From NCBI RefSeq assembly GCF_012033695.1, contig NZ_JAAVJI010000018.1:1-64000 (forward strand): DNA of 64,000 bases, read 5' to 3'. The position numbers and the translations under genes were made by a program. The notes under the pieces are model-generated. The model was not told the DNA's origin. It made no database searches and saw only the letters and a list, made by a program, of their open reading frames with translations. Origin of the DNA: Pseudomonas quercus. Lineage in GTDB: Bacteria; Pseudomonadota; Gammaproteobacteria; Pseudomonadales; Pseudomonadaceae. Of this stretch, positions 1 through 9,428 are shown piece by piece (position 1 is the stretch's first letter; every line of letters starts with the position of its first letter).

Positions 1-798
1 TATGCCTTTCCCTGTGGGGCCTGGCTTGCCAGCGCTTGGTTTGGCCTGGGCACCTTGCGGTGCCATTCGCCGGCAAGCCGGCTCCCACAGGTGTTGAGGC
101 GCTGGTATGCCTTTCCCTGGGGGGGCTGGCTTGCCAGCGCTTGGTTTGCCCTGGGCACCTTACGGTGCCATTCGCCGGCAAGCCGGCTCCCACAGGTGTT
201 GAGGCGCTGGTATGCCTTTCCCTGTGGGGCCTGGCTTGCCAGCGCTTGGTTTGGCCTGGGCACCTTGCGGTGCCATTCGCCGGCAAGCCGGCTCCCACAG
301 GTGTTGAGGCGCGGGTATGCCTCCCCCTGTGAGACCTGGCTTGCCAGCGCTTGGTTTGCCTTGGGCACCTTAAGGTGCCATTCGCCGGCAAGCCGGCTCC
401 CACAGGTGATGAGGCGCTGGTATGCCTTTCCCTGTGGGGCTTGGCTTGCCAGCGCTTGGTTTGGCCTGGGCACCTTGCGGTGCCATTCGCCGGCAAGCCG
501 GCTCCCACAGGTGTTGAGGCGCTGGTATGCCTTTCCCTGGGGGGCTGGCTTGCCAGCGCTTGGTTTGCCCTGGGCACCTTACGGTGCCATTCGCCGGCAA
601 GCCGGCTCCCACAGGGATGAGGCGCTGGTATGCCTTTCCCTGGGGGGGCTGGCTTGCCAGCGCTTGGTCTGGCCTGGGCACCTTACGGTGCCATTCGCCG
701 GCAAGCCGGCTCCCACAGGGATGAGGCCCTGGTATGCCTTTCCCTGTGGGACCTGGCGAAGCCAGGGAACAGGGCCACAGGCGCCTGCGTCGCGGAGG
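1..798. repeat. Tandem array of ~105-bp REPIN-like units
   Basis: Units begin at about 1, 106, 211, 316, 421, 526, 629 and 733, so the period is 105 bp, shrinking to 103-104 bp in the last copies. Each unit opens with CCTGTGGG or a close variant and closes with CCCACAGG, i.e. two Pseudomonas REP sequences facing each other. Inside are the hairpins TGGCTTGCCA, GGCACCTTGCGGTGCC (or TTAC loop) and GCCGGCAAGCCGGC. The last unit decays just before the stop codon of the MRJP-family gene. The array starts in mid-unit at base 1, so it probably continues to the left. No REP-associated transposase (RAYT) is visible here. Because 105 is divisible by three, long but meaningless open frames run through it. 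Confidence 0.9.
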
Positions 799-799
799 C

Positions 800-1972
800 T
801 TACCGCGTCTGCACAGGCTTGGCGTCGATCTTCACGCGCATCAGGCTATAGGGTTTTTCGCGCAGGTCCTTGCCGCCGTGGAAGAGGGCCTGGCGGTGGA
901 GCTGGTTGGCGATAAAGTACAGGTAGCCGTCAGCACCCACCGACAAGGTATCGGGCCACAGCACGCGCGGGTCGTGAACAATGGTCTGCCAGCTGCCGTC
1001 GGCCAGGCGCTTGCGGATGCTGTTGTCTTCATAGTCGCCTGCGTAAACGGCGCCCTGGCTATCAGCCTCCAGCCCGTCGGAGGGGCCTTTTTCGCCTAGG
1101 TCCTGCACGGCGGCGGCGAGCTGTTGCTCGGTGGCTTTCGGGTCACGCAGCAAGGCCGTAGGCACTGAGAAGAGGTGGCGGCTGGACAGCGGGCAGAAGT
1201 ACAGGGTTTGGCGGTCCGCCGATAACGCAATGCCATCCGCGGCGACGGCAAAGGGTTTGGTACTGCCATCGGCCCCACGGATCTTCAACACCTGGCCTTC
1301 TACCCTGGGCACGAAGCCGGGGTCTGCCGAGGTGGACGCTGCACCATTCAGGCGCCGTACGGCCGTGCCCGTGGCCAGGTCCAGCACGATGATCGCGCCG
1401 GGCCCGCTCAGGGACGAGTCGGTGACGTAGGCCACACCCTCTTTGCCGGCGCTGAAGTCAAAGCGTACGTCGTTTACGTAGGTGCTGGGCAAGATCACAT
1501 TCTTGGGGAACACCACGGTCTTCACGACTTTGTTGGTCTTGAGGTCCACCGCAATCAGCTTGGCGCCGCCGGTCACCGGCTCGGAAAATTGAGGCGCGGC
1601 GGTGTCCAGTATCCACACATGCCCTAGCCCGTCGGCGACCACACTTTGTACGCTGATAAGCCCTTTTTCCGGGTGCTCAGCGTTGGCCTGGTTTATCGCC
1701 AGGTCAGGGTAGGGTACTACCTTGCCGTCACGCAGCTCACCCACGGTAAAGGGTACGTCATCGCCCCAGCGTGGGAAGTTGACGAACAGGCGGCCCTGTT
1801 CACTCACCGTCACGCCCGTGGGCATGGCGGCAGGGAAAGCGAATACCTGTTCCAAGTGGCCCACCGGGGTGTCTTGAGGCAGGGTGCTCGACGCCGCAGC
1901 GGCTGCCGTCTGGCTGCCAAGCGCTACCGCTAATGCCAGAGAGGTGAGCGGTACGAAGTGTTTAAACGACAC
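800..1972 (-). CDS. Secreted major royal jelly protein (MRJP/Yellow) family protein
   Basis: The 390-residue product has a clear Sec signal peptide (about residues 1-25, hydrophobic core then an Ala-rich cleavage region), so it should be periplasmic. The rest resembles the bacterial MRJP/Yellow family, a six-bladed beta-propeller related to SMP-30/gluconolactonase. Recognisable segments are the N-terminal PTGVTVSEQGRLFVNFPRW, the VWILDTA blade, VNDVRFD, and the C-terminal WPDTLSVGADGYLYFIANQL. Some annotations call such proteins L-dopachrome tautomerase-related, but no activity can be assigned from sequence. The start is GTG, supported by AAGGA about 8 nt upstream on the minus strand. It stands alone; its 3' end abuts the REPIN-like array. 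Confidence 0.8.
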   Translation of the reverse strand: MSFKHFVPLTSLALAVALGSQTAAAAASSTLPQDTPVGHLEQVFAFPAAMPTGVTVSEQGRLFVNFPRWGDDVPFTVGELRDGKVVPYPDLAINQANAEHPEKGLISVQSVVADGLGHVWILDTAAPQFSEPVTGGAKLIAVDLKTNKVVKTVVFPKNVILPSTYVNDVRFDFSAGKEGVAYVTDSSLSGPGAIIVLDLATGTAVRRLNGAASTSADPGFVPRVEGQVLKIRGADGSTKPFAVAADGIALSADRQTLYFCPLSSRHLFSVPTALLRDPKATEQQLAAAVQDLGEKGPSDGLEADSQGAVYAGDYEDNSIRKRLADGSWQTIVHDPRVLWPDTLSVGADGYLYFIANQLHRQALFHGGKDLREKPYSLMRVKIDAKPVQTR

Positions 1973-2170
1973 AGCAAGTTTCCTTAGCCCCAGATCGTGA
2001 GGCGGCTGTCATAAATAGGCGAAACCATCGGCTTCCGTGTACTGGCGGCCAGCTTGAAGGCTTCGGCTAGGTTCTGACAGCTACAAAATGCGATAACGCT
2101 TTCACTGCCACAGAGAAAGCCGACGGTTACGGCGAAACCTCGTTCAGAAACTCACGGATGACCGGAATAA

Positions 2171-2308
2171 TGGCCTGCCATGGGTTTCCAGCGCCAAGTG
2201 CCCATTCAGGATGTGAGCAAATCCCACCGCCGCCGCTGGTGCAGCATGGCCACGTGTGGCAACCGCATGAAGGTGGCGGCGTTTCGCGCTCGCAAGAAAC
2301 CTGAATAA
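2171..2308 (+). pseudogene. Remnant of a CGNR zinc-finger (ABATE-type) regulator
   Basis: A short open frame ending with TAA at 2306-2308 encodes the C-terminal signature of CGNR zinc-finger proteins: DVSKSHRRRWCSMATCGNR followed by MKVAAFRARKK. The family motif is C-x4-CGNR preceded by a basic RRRWCS stretch. The frame is closed by TAA at 2168-2170, so the N-terminal stress-sensing region of the usual roughly 190-residue protein is missing or scrambled. An ATG at 2180 could start a 42-residue peptide, but there is no convincing ribosome binding site. I read it as a decayed gene rather than a functional microprotein. Confidence 0.7.
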
Positions 2309-2336
2309 CGAGCAGTGCATGCCGCCACCGCCTTCG

Positions 2337-3824
2337 TCAGTGCCCCACCTGCAAATCCATCGCCCCAGGCTTGTCATGCACACCAAACCGGTCCACTAGG
2401 GTAGTGGTGGCGCGGTTCATGCCAATGACATCTACCGTGAGCCCGGCCTTGCGCAACTTCAGCACCACCTTGTCCAGGGCCGCCACGGCGGTGATATCCC
2501 AGAAGTGAGCCTCTCGCAGGTCGATGGTGAGGGTGTCCAACGGTTCCTTGAGGTCGAACGCGGTGCTGAACCGGTCTGCCGAGCCAAAGAACACCTGCCC
2601 ACGCACGTAGTAGGTGCGGTGGCTGTGGGCCGGGTCGCGTTGGGAGCTCACGTCCATGAAGCGGGCGATCTTGTTGGCGAAGAACATCGCAGCCAGGAGC
2701 GTGCCGGCGATCACACCATAGGCCAGGTTGTGGGTGGCGACCACCACTACCACGGTCACCACCATCACGATGTTGGTGGACAGCGGGTATGCCCTCATGT
2801 CACGGATCGACGCCCAGCTGAAGGTGCTGATGGACACCATGATCATCACAGCGACCAGGGCCGCCATGGGAATACGCGCCAGCCAGTCGCCCAGGAACAG
2901 CATCATCACCAGCAGGAGCACCCCGGCACTGAGTGTGGACAGTCGAGTTCTGCCGCCAGACTTCACGTTGATCATCGACTGCCCGATCATGGCACAGCCT
3001 GCCATGCCTCCGATCAGGCCAGACGCAATGTTGGCAATCCCCTGGCCCTTGCATTCGCGGTTCTTGTCACTGGGGGTATCGGTAAGGTCATCCACGATGG
3101 TAGCCGTCATCATAGATTCCAGCAGGCCCACCACTGCCAAGGCCGCTGAGTAGGGCAGGATGATAACCAGGGTGTGCAGGGTGAGCGGCACACTGGGCCA
3201 CAGGAAGATCGGCAAGCTGTCTGGCAGCGCTCCCATATCACCCACCGTATGAACGTTCAGGCCCAAATACACCGCAATGGCCGTAAGTACAACGATGCAC
3301 ACCAGCGGCGATGGCAGAAGCCGGCCTAGCACCGGAAGGCGCGGGAATAGGTAAATGATTGCCAGGCCGCCGGCTGTCAGGGCATACACAGGCCAGGTAA
3401 CCCCAGTCAGTTCTGGCAGTTGTGCCATGAAAATAAGAATGGCCAGCGCATTCACAAACCCTGTGACCACCGAGCGCGACACAAACCGCATCAGCGCGCC
3501 CAAGCGCAAGTAGCCAGCCAACAGCTGAAACACACCACACAAAAGCGTCGCGGCCAGCAGGTACTGAAGGCCATGGTCCTTGACCAGGTTTACCATCAGC
3601 AAGGCCATGGCGCCGGTGGCGGCAGAAATCATGGCGGGTCGGCCGCCGACGAAGGCGATGACCGTGCAGATACAAAACGAGGCATACAGGCCCACTTTAG
3701 GGTCCACGCCAGAGATGATGGAGAAGGCGATGGCCTCGGGAATAAGGGCAAGGGCTACCACTAAGCCGGCCAGTACGTCCGCGCGGACGTTGCCCAGCCA
3801 GTTTGATTTCAGGTTTTGAAACAT
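2337..3824 (-). CDS. SulP-family anion transporter with C-terminal STAS domain
   Basis: Inner-membrane SLC26/SulP transporter of about 495 residues. The N-terminal part has the characteristic LAGLVVALALIPEAIAFS motif, then FVGGRPAMISAATGAMA and about a dozen hydrophobic segments, including GLIGGMAGCAMIGQSMINV. The final 100 residues form a STAS domain (HFWDITAVAALDKV). Family members move sulfate, bicarbonate or other small anions, often with Na+ or H+; the substrate cannot be read here. The frame is open upstream to 3932, but homology begins at MFQNLKSNWLG (3824); an ATG at 3836 is the alternative. No operon partner; it is transcribed away from the TonB receptor gene. Confidence 0.85.
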   Translation of the reverse strand: MFQNLKSNWLGNVRADVLAGLVVALALIPEAIAFSIISGVDPKVGLYASFCICTVIAFVGGRPAMISAATGAMALLMVNLVKDHGLQYLLAATLLCGVFQLLAGYLRLGALMRFVSRSVVTGFVNALAILIFMAQLPELTGVTWPVYALTAGGLAIIYLFPRLPVLGRLLPSPLVCIVVLTAIAVYLGLNVHTVGDMGALPDSLPIFLWPSVPLTLHTLVIILPYSAALAVVGLLESMMTATIVDDLTDTPSDKNRECKGQGIANIASGLIGGMAGCAMIGQSMINVKSGGRTRLSTLSAGVLLLVMMLFLGDWLARIPMAALVAVMIMVSISTFSWASIRDMRAYPLSTNIVMVVTVVVVVATHNLAYGVIAGTLLAAMFFANKIARFMDVSSQRDPAHSHRTYYVRGQVFFGSADRFSTAFDLKEPLDTLTIDLREAHFWDITAVAALDKVVLKLRKAGLTVDVIGMNRATTTLVDRFGVHDKPGAMDLQVGH

Positions 3825-4144
3825 TGAGTCACCCATAGCAGGCGCACCACGGCACAGAGCGCTACGCGCTGCCCGATGCAGGTACGTCTGTTCGATAGTG
3901 TTGGAGAACGCTGTGGGCAAATACAGGCGCACAGAAGGGTGCGGCTTCCCCTAGGGGGCCGGCTGAGGTGTGGCGAGGGGGGGGAGCGCTATGGCGGCGT
4001 AGGCAGCCAGTTGGAACGAGGCAAGGCGATTATCCAAGGGTCGGTTTAGGTTCAACGCGGTCATTCTAGAAAGGCAGCAGTACAGGATCAAGTCAGGGCG
4101 ACGAGCGTACCTGCGTGGGTAAAAAATAGTTCAGCCGACAGGCC

Positions 4145-4166
4145 TTAATGAGAATATTTCTCTGTA
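4145..4166 (+). promoter_or_regulatory. Fur box upstream of the TonB receptor gene
   Basis: The stretch holds AATGAGAATATTTCTC, with perfect arms GAGAA and TTCTC around a 3-bp centre. This closely matches the GAGAATATTTCTC-like core of Pseudomonas Fur boxes. It lies 45-66 bp before the preferred ATG at 4211, where a Fur repressor would block the promoter under iron repletion. It also shows that the more upstream ATG at 4148 lies inside the operator and is not the start. Confidence 0.75.
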
Positions 4167-4210
4167 TCATCCGCGCTGATTTTGACCTTGTAGCTGAACG
4201 AGACCTTTAC

Positions 4211-6316
4211 ATGCGTTATGCGTTTGCTTCGCTGTGCGTGCTACACACCTTCTCGCTGAGTGTCTGGGCGGACAGCCCGGCAGCAGTCGACCTGCCTTCG
4301 ATCGACGTGCAGGCCAGCAGCCTGGAGCCTGAGGGCGATGAAGCAGGCTATCGAGCCACGCACACTTCAAGCGCCACTCGCACCGACACGGATCTGCACG
4401 AGGTACCGCAGTCTGTGTCGGTCATTTCCGCCCAAGTGCTGAAAGACAGCAATGTTACCCGCTTGCAGGATGCCCTGGACTATGGCGGCGGCATTGGCAG
4501 GGCCAACAACTTCGGAGGGCAGGGCCTTACCACGTATACCGTGCGCGGCTTCACCACGGGTGAGTTCTACCGCAATGGCTTCCCGGTCAATCGTGGTTAT
4601 CCCAATGCACCTGATGCCAACACCCTCGACCATGTGGATATCCTGCGAGGCCCGGCAGCGACAATGTATGGTCGCAGTGACCCCGGGGGGACGTTCAACA
4701 TTGTCAGCAAACAGCCACAGGCCGAGCAGAAAACCACCGTGGGTGGGCAAGTGGACAATGAGGGCTTGTACCGGGGGACTCTAGACACCACCGGTGCCGT
4801 GAATGCCACCAAGACGCTCACGTACCGCCTGAACCTGATGGGCGAAGGCGGCGATACTTTTCGAGACTCTGTGGACACCGAGCGCTATGACCTGGCCCCG
4901 GTCATCCAGTGGCAAGCCACAGACAGCACCCGTGTGACCTTCGAAGGTGACTACCTGCGCAACAATCATCCACTGGACCGAGGCAATACCCATTACCCAG
5001 GCCAGTCGGTAACTGCCGGTCGCCATACCTATGTCTGGGAAAAGGGCGCCGACAACCTGTTGCACAATGATAACAACATGACGCAGTTGCGCTTCGAACA
5101 CCTGCTCAATGACAACTGGACGCTCAGCGGTGGGGTGCAGTGGATAGACGGTCGGCTCAAGGGCAATGCCGTGGAAGCTAATGGTATTCAGGTGGATGGG
5201 CGTACCCTGGACCGCAACTTCAACTGGCGCCAGTTGGACTGGAAGGACCAGGATATTCAGGTGAACCTGTCCGGCCAGTTCAACACTGGCCGTATCGAGC
5301 ACACCTTCCTGGCTGGTTTGGAGTATGAAACCTACGACTACACTTCGATCATCCGGCGCTCCAACCCGCTGAGCCCCTACCCGATTGACCTGCTCAATCC
5401 GGTGCTAGGCCAGCCGCGGCCGGCGCTCACGCGCACCACTACCCATGACCATGAGCAATTGAACAGCTTGGCAGCGTTCGTTCAAGACCAGATGCGCCTT
5501 ACCGAGCGCCTGAAACTGCTGGTAGGTGCACGTATCGAACGCGACGACCACGATTACGACAACAAGCTGCCCCAAAGTGTGGATTGGAACAAGACCGAAA
5601 GCGCCATCACGCCCCGCTACGGCCTGGTCTACGATCTCACGCCCCAGGTGGCGGTGTATGGCAGCTATTCCAAGTCCTTCAAGCCAAACACAGGTGCGGC
5701 CCGCGAGGGCAGTGGGTTCGATGCAGAAAAAGGCGCGTCCTATGAGCTTGGCGTAAAGTGGAAAGCCCTGGATGACCAGTTAAGCGTGGACGCGGCGATT
5801 TTCCACACCGTCAAAGACAACGTGCTCACCCTGGACCCAGTGGACCCAACCTACAGTGTGGCAGCAGGACGTGTGCGCAGCCGGGGCCTGGACCTGAACG
5901 TGGCAGGCAACCTCACAGCACAATGGCGCATACTCGCAGGTTATTCCTATGCCGATGCGCAAGTGGTCAAAGACAATTCACTGGCTACGGGTACCCGCCT
6001 GGCCAACATTCCCCGCAGCAGCTACAACCTGCTCAACGTGTATGAGTTCCACAATGGGGCCCTTAGTGGTCTAGGCCTGGGGCTGGGCGTACGTCATGTG
6101 GCCGAACGCGCCGGGCAAACCGCCAATGCCACCTATTCCATGGCCAGCTACACCGTAGCGGATGTACTGAGTTTCTATCAAGTTACCCCCAAACTGCGCG
6201 TTAACCTGGACCTTAAAAATCTCTTCAACGAAGATTACGAGGAGGGTGCGTTCAACCTGTACGCTTACCCGGGAGCGCCACGCACCGTCCAGACAGGGTT
6301 TACATACACATTTTAA
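4211..6316 (+). CDS. TonB-dependent siderophore receptor
   Basis: Outer-membrane ferri-siderophore receptor of 701 residues. The signal peptide is about residues 1-20 (MRYAFASLCVLHTFSLSVWA). The plug follows directly with VPQSVSVISAQVL, VRGF and DHVDILRGPAATMYGRSDPGG; there is no STN signalling domain, so it is not expected to drive an anti-sigma cascade. The 22-stranded barrel ends with the C-terminal aromatic (GFTYTF), as needed for outer-membrane insertion. The start at 4211 is chosen because an ATG 63 nt upstream lies inside the Fur box and would place a charged leader before the signal peptide. No siderophore synthesis or ABC import genes adjoin. The ligand (hydroxamate or catecholate) is unknown. 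Confidence 0.92.
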   Translation: MRYAFASLCVLHTFSLSVWADSPAAVDLPSIDVQASSLEPEGDEAGYRATHTSSATRTDTDLHEVPQSVSVISAQVLKDSNVTRLQDALDYGGGIGRANNFGGQGLTTYTVRGFTTGEFYRNGFPVNRGYPNAPDANTLDHVDILRGPAATMYGRSDPGGTFNIVSKQPQAEQKTTVGGQVDNEGLYRGTLDTTGAVNATKTLTYRLNLMGEGGDTFRDSVDTERYDLAPVIQWQATDSTRVTFEGDYLRNNHPLDRGNTHYPGQSVTAGRHTYVWEKGADNLLHNDNNMTQLRFEHLLNDNWTLSGGVQWIDGRLKGNAVEANGIQVDGRTLDRNFNWRQLDWKDQDIQVNLSGQFNTGRIEHTFLAGLEYETYDYTSIIRRSNPLSPYPIDLLNPVLGQPRPALTRTTTHDHEQLNSLAAFVQDQMRLTERLKLLVGARIERDDHDYDNKLPQSVDWNKTESAITPRYGLVYDLTPQVAVYGSYSKSFKPNTGAAREGSGFDAEKGASYELGVKWKALDDQLSVDAAIFHTVKDNVLTLDPVDPTYSVAAGRVRSRGLDLNVAGNLTAQWRILAGYSYADAQVVKDNSLATGTRLANIPRSSYNLLNVYEFHNGALSGLGLGLGVRHVAERAGQTANATYSMASYTVADVLSFYQVTPKLRVNLDLKNLFNEDYEEGAFNLYAYPGAPRTVQTGFTYTF

Positions 6317-6370
6317 GCGGGCGGGATGTCGGGCGCAGGGGCTACCGAGCTACTGGAAAGGGTGTAAAGG

Positions 6371-6904
6371 ATGAGCCAGGGGCGACCCTTCACAGTCAGG
6401 GACGCCGTGGCATCGGACGCCCTGTGTATTGCAGCACTTGGCCTGCAGGTATTTCTGGATACCTATGCCACCGAGGGCATTCGTACCGCCCTCGCGCAGG
6501 AAGCGTTGGAAGCGTTTTCGCTGGAAAACGTGGCAAGCCTGCTAGGCACGCCTGGCGTCATGCTGCTGGTCGCCGACTACAAAGGCCATATGGTGGGCTT
6601 TGCACAGCTGGCCTTGAACACTGCTCACGACCTGATTGCCTGCCCCCACGCCTGCGAACTTCAGCGCCTTTATGTTCAGGAGCGCTTCACAGGAAAGGGC
6701 GTAGGGGCTCGCTTGTTAACCCAGGCCGAAAGGCGGGCCCACGCCGAAGGTGCCTCCTCGCTCTGGGCGACAGTGTGGGTCGAAAACCAGCGAGCCCTGG
6801 CGTTCTACCCTCGCCAGGGGTATGAACACCGGGGGTCGCCCTCTTATACCTTTCAAGGGGAAACCCACGGGAATGTGCTGTTTGCAAAGCGCCTGCTTGT
6901 TTAG
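6371..6904 (+). CDS. GNAT family N-acetyltransferase
   Basis: A 177-residue single-domain GNAT protein. The acetyl-CoA pyrophosphate-binding motif A is ELQRLYVQERFTGKGVGARLL (about residues 95-115; the core is QxxGxG/A-like RFTGKGVGA). Motif B follows around WATVWVENQRALAFYPRQGY, where the aromatic ends the beta5 to alpha4 segment. A GGAAAGGG-like ribosome binding site precedes the ATG. It lies 54 bp after the receptor gene and could be cotranscribed with it, but no functional link is visible. The substrate is unknown. Confidence 0.85.
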   Translation: MSQGRPFTVRDAVASDALCIAALGLQVFLDTYATEGIRTALAQEALEAFSLENVASLLGTPGVMLLVADYKGHMVGFAQLALNTAHDLIACPHACELQRLYVQERFTGKGVGARLLTQAERRAHAEGASSLWATVWVENQRALAFYPRQGYEHRGSPSYTFQGETHGNVLFAKRLLV

Positions 6905-7040
6905 TGGCTGGCTACGTTCGTAGGCAAAGACATGCGCAGCAGCACCAAGAGCCGCGCACGGCTGGGTTGGCAGCCAAGCGGCCTTGGCCTGCTGGCCGAT
7001 ATCCACCAAGGCCTCAACCCTTGATCAGGACCCGAGGGCG

Positions 7041-7550
7041 TCAGGGCCTACGAAGGCGCGCCATGCTCAGCGCATCCACATAGGTTCCATCGCGCACAGC
7101 GTAATCGCGCAGCCGGCCTTCATGCTCGAAGCCGAACTTTTCGTACAGCCTGATGGCAGCCTCGTTGTCGGCAAACACCGTCAGCTCCACCCGCCGCAGG
7201 TTCATCCAGTCATCGGCCACGGCCAAGGCAGCGGCCATCAGCCGGGTACCGACACCCTTGCCCTGCCAGGCAGAGGCAACGCCCATACCAATGGTGCCCA
7301 CATGGCTCTGGCGGATACGTGAGTACTGTTCAAGGCTGATGTTGCCCACTACTTCACCTTGGTGCAGCGCCACCAGCGGTATGCGCCGGTCGGTCGTGGC
7401 TTCCAGGCGTTTGCGCCACACGTCAATGGATTGATAAGGCATTTGCAGCACCTGGCGGCACACCGCTGGGTCGCGGTACAGCTGGGTGATGCCGGCCAAG
7501 TGCACCGCTTGGAGGGGTTCGATAGCGATATGGGGCAGGGAAACAGACAC
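7041..7550 (-). CDS. GNAT N-acetyltransferase of the AaaT/YhhY type
   Basis: The 169-residue product aligns by eye along its whole length with E. coli YhhY (AaaT), an L-amino-acid N-acyltransferase. Shared stretches include the dPAVCRQVLQMPYQS region, HVGTIGMGVASAWQGKGVGT (acetyl-CoA loop QGKGVGT), DDWMNLRRVELTVFADNEAA, and RLYEKFGFEHEGRLRDYAVRDGTYVDA. The family acetylates amino acids or amino-acid-like toxins in the cytosol. It is monocistronic, with the opposite orientation to its neighbours. The substrate in this organism is inferred only from family. Confidence 0.85.
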   Translation of the reverse strand: MSVSLPHIAIEPLQAVHLAGITQLYRDPAVCRQVLQMPYQSIDVWRKRLEATTDRRIPLVALHQGEVVGNISLEQYSRIRQSHVGTIGMGVASAWQGKGVGTRLMAAALAVADDWMNLRRVELTVFADNEAAIRLYEKFGFEHEGRLRDYAVRDGTYVDALSMARLRRP

Positions 7551-7733
7551 TGCGGTTCATCCTTTGAAAGGGCAGATGGGCCAGCATACCCTTGGTAGAG
7601 CCCGCCAGTCTTCTGGATCCTTTCTACAGCCGTTGCTAAAGCCCAGCGCCAGGCAGTCGATACACCTGTTCATGACTAGCCTCGCGGCACTGGCACGGTG
7701 CCTGGGCCGCGTCATTTCAGGGAACAGTGACTT

Positions 7734-9425
7734 GTGATCATCGGCATCGACCTGGGTACTACCAATAGCCTTGTATGCGCCTGGGATGGCGAAAAAGCCC
7801 GGCTTCTCCCCAATGCTCTGGGCAACGCGCTTACGCCTAGCGTGGTAGGGCTGGACGACGATGGCCAGTTAGTAGTAGGTGACATTGCACGGGAGCGGCT
7901 GCCTACCCACCCGCACCTTACGGCAGCCCTGTTCAAACGCTACATGGGCAGTGACCGGGAAACCCGCCTGGGGGGGCGGGCCTATCGCGCGGAGGAGTTG
8001 TCCGCCATGCTGCTGCGAAGCCTTAAAGACGACGCTGAACGCGCATTGGGCGAGCCGGTTACCGAAGCGGTGATCAGCGTACCGGCCTATTTCAGCGACG
8101 CACAACGCAAAGCGACCCGTATCGCCGGGGAACTGGCCGGGCTCAAGGTAGACAAGCTGATCAACGAGCCTACCGCAGCAGCCTTGGCTTACGGGCTGGA
8201 GCAACGTGGGGAAGCCACTTTCCTGATATTCGACTTGGGGGGCGGCACGTTCGACGTGTCCATCCTGGAACTGTTCGAAGGCGTGATGGAGGTACGTGCC
8301 AGCGCCGGAGACAACTTCCTGGGAGGGGAGGATTTCGACGATGCGATCGTGGCGCATTTTATCGCCAAGGTGGGCGCTTCAGACCTGCCGGACACTCAGC
8401 AGCCTGCCATTGCCCAACGCTTGCGCCGCGAAGCCCAGCGCGTGCGCCATGCCTTGGGGCAAACCTCACAGGCGCGCTTTACGCTGCGTGAGCAGGACCG
8501 GGAATGGCACCTTGAGCTGACCCAGCAAGCCATGGCCGACCTGATGCAGCCCTTGTTGGAACGCCTGCGAACCCCTATTGAACGCGCGCTGCGCGACGCT
8601 CGCATCAAGGTTGCCGACCTGGATGAGATTCTGCTGGTGGGCGGTACTACCCGCATGCCGTTGGTGCGCAAACTGGTAGCCACCTTGTTTGGACGTATCC
8701 CGGCCATGCAACTCAACCCAGACGAAGTGGTGGGGCAGGGTGCAGCGATCCAGGCGGCGCTGCTGGCGCGTCATGCGTCTCTGGAAGAAGTGGTGCTCAC
8801 TGACGTGTGCCCCTACACCTTGGGCATTGAAACCACCGTGCAGCACGGGGCTAACTTTCAGGATGGCCATTACCTGCCCATCATCGAGCGCAATACCGTG
8901 GTGCCGGTCAGCCGGTCTCGTACGGTCTCTACTCTGCGTGATAACCAGAAAGTCGTGAGGCTCGGTATTTACCAAGGTGAAAGCCGGTTGGTGAAAGACA
9001 ACATTTTTCTAGGTGAACTGGAGATCCCTGTACCGCTGCGCAAGGCCGGTGAAGTGACCCTGGAGGTGCGCTTTACCTACGATAACAACGGCTTGCTTGA
9101 AGCCCAGGTGCATTTGCCGATCAATGGCGAAACACGCCGATTGGTGATCGAAAACAACCCAGGCGTGCTGGCGCCCGAGGAGATTGCCCGCCGCCTGGCT
9201 GCTCTGGAGGCGCTCAAGGTGCACCCGCGAGACCAGCAAGCCAATACCGTGCTACTGGCGCGGCTGGATCGTCTTTACCAGGAAACACTCGGCAGCGGGC
9301 GCGAATATATCGCAGGGCTGGCCAACCATTTCCAGCAGGCGCTCGATAGCCAGGACGAGCGGCTGATACGCGACGTCCGTGGCGATGTGCAGCTCAGGCT
9401 CATGCACCTTGAGCAGGAGGGTTAA
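7734..9425 (+). CDS. hscC: Hsp70-family chaperone HscC
   Basis: A 563-residue Hsp70 homologue, close in length to E. coli HscC (556). The ATPase domain carries IGIDLGTTNSLV, VISVPAYFSDAQRKAT, INEPTAAALAYG and LIFDLGGGTFDVSIL; VLLVGGTTRMPLV-type residues appear as ILLVGGTTRMPLVRKL. The substrate-binding domain is short and lacks the long DnaK lid. The start codon is GTG with AGGGA upstream. HscC is a specialised Hsp70 with a narrow clientele, served by atypical J-proteins (DjlB, DjlC). The next gene, 3 nt downstream, is exactly such a protein, so the two form an operon and chaperone pair. Confidence 0.93.
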   Translation: MIIGIDLGTTNSLVCAWDGEKARLLPNALGNALTPSVVGLDDDGQLVVGDIARERLPTHPHLTAALFKRYMGSDRETRLGGRAYRAEELSAMLLRSLKDDAERALGEPVTEAVISVPAYFSDAQRKATRIAGELAGLKVDKLINEPTAAALAYGLEQRGEATFLIFDLGGGTFDVSILELFEGVMEVRASAGDNFLGGEDFDDAIVAHFIAKVGASDLPDTQQPAIAQRLRREAQRVRHALGQTSQARFTLREQDREWHLELTQQAMADLMQPLLERLRTPIERALRDARIKVADLDEILLVGGTTRMPLVRKLVATLFGRIPAMQLNPDEVVGQGAAIQAALLARHASLEEVVLTDVCPYTLGIETTVQHGANFQDGHYLPIIERNTVVPVSRSRTVSTLRDNQKVVRLGIYQGESRLVKDNIFLGELEIPVPLRKAGEVTLEVRFTYDNNGLLEAQVHLPINGETRRLVIENNPGVLAPEEIARRLAALEALKVHPRDQQANTVLLARLDRLYQETLGSGREYIAGLANHFQQALDSQDERLIRDVRGDVQLRLMHLEQEG

Positions 9426-9428
9426 GCC

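Noticed and set aside
55..915. Long open frame of 286 codons through the left repeat array
   Set aside because: The 105-bp period is divisible by three, so frames stay open by chance; the product is a meaningless repeat and there is no ribosome binding site.
2505..3149. 214-codon open frame on the plus strand inside the SulP gene
   Set aside because: His-rich shadow of a membrane-protein gene on the opposite strand.
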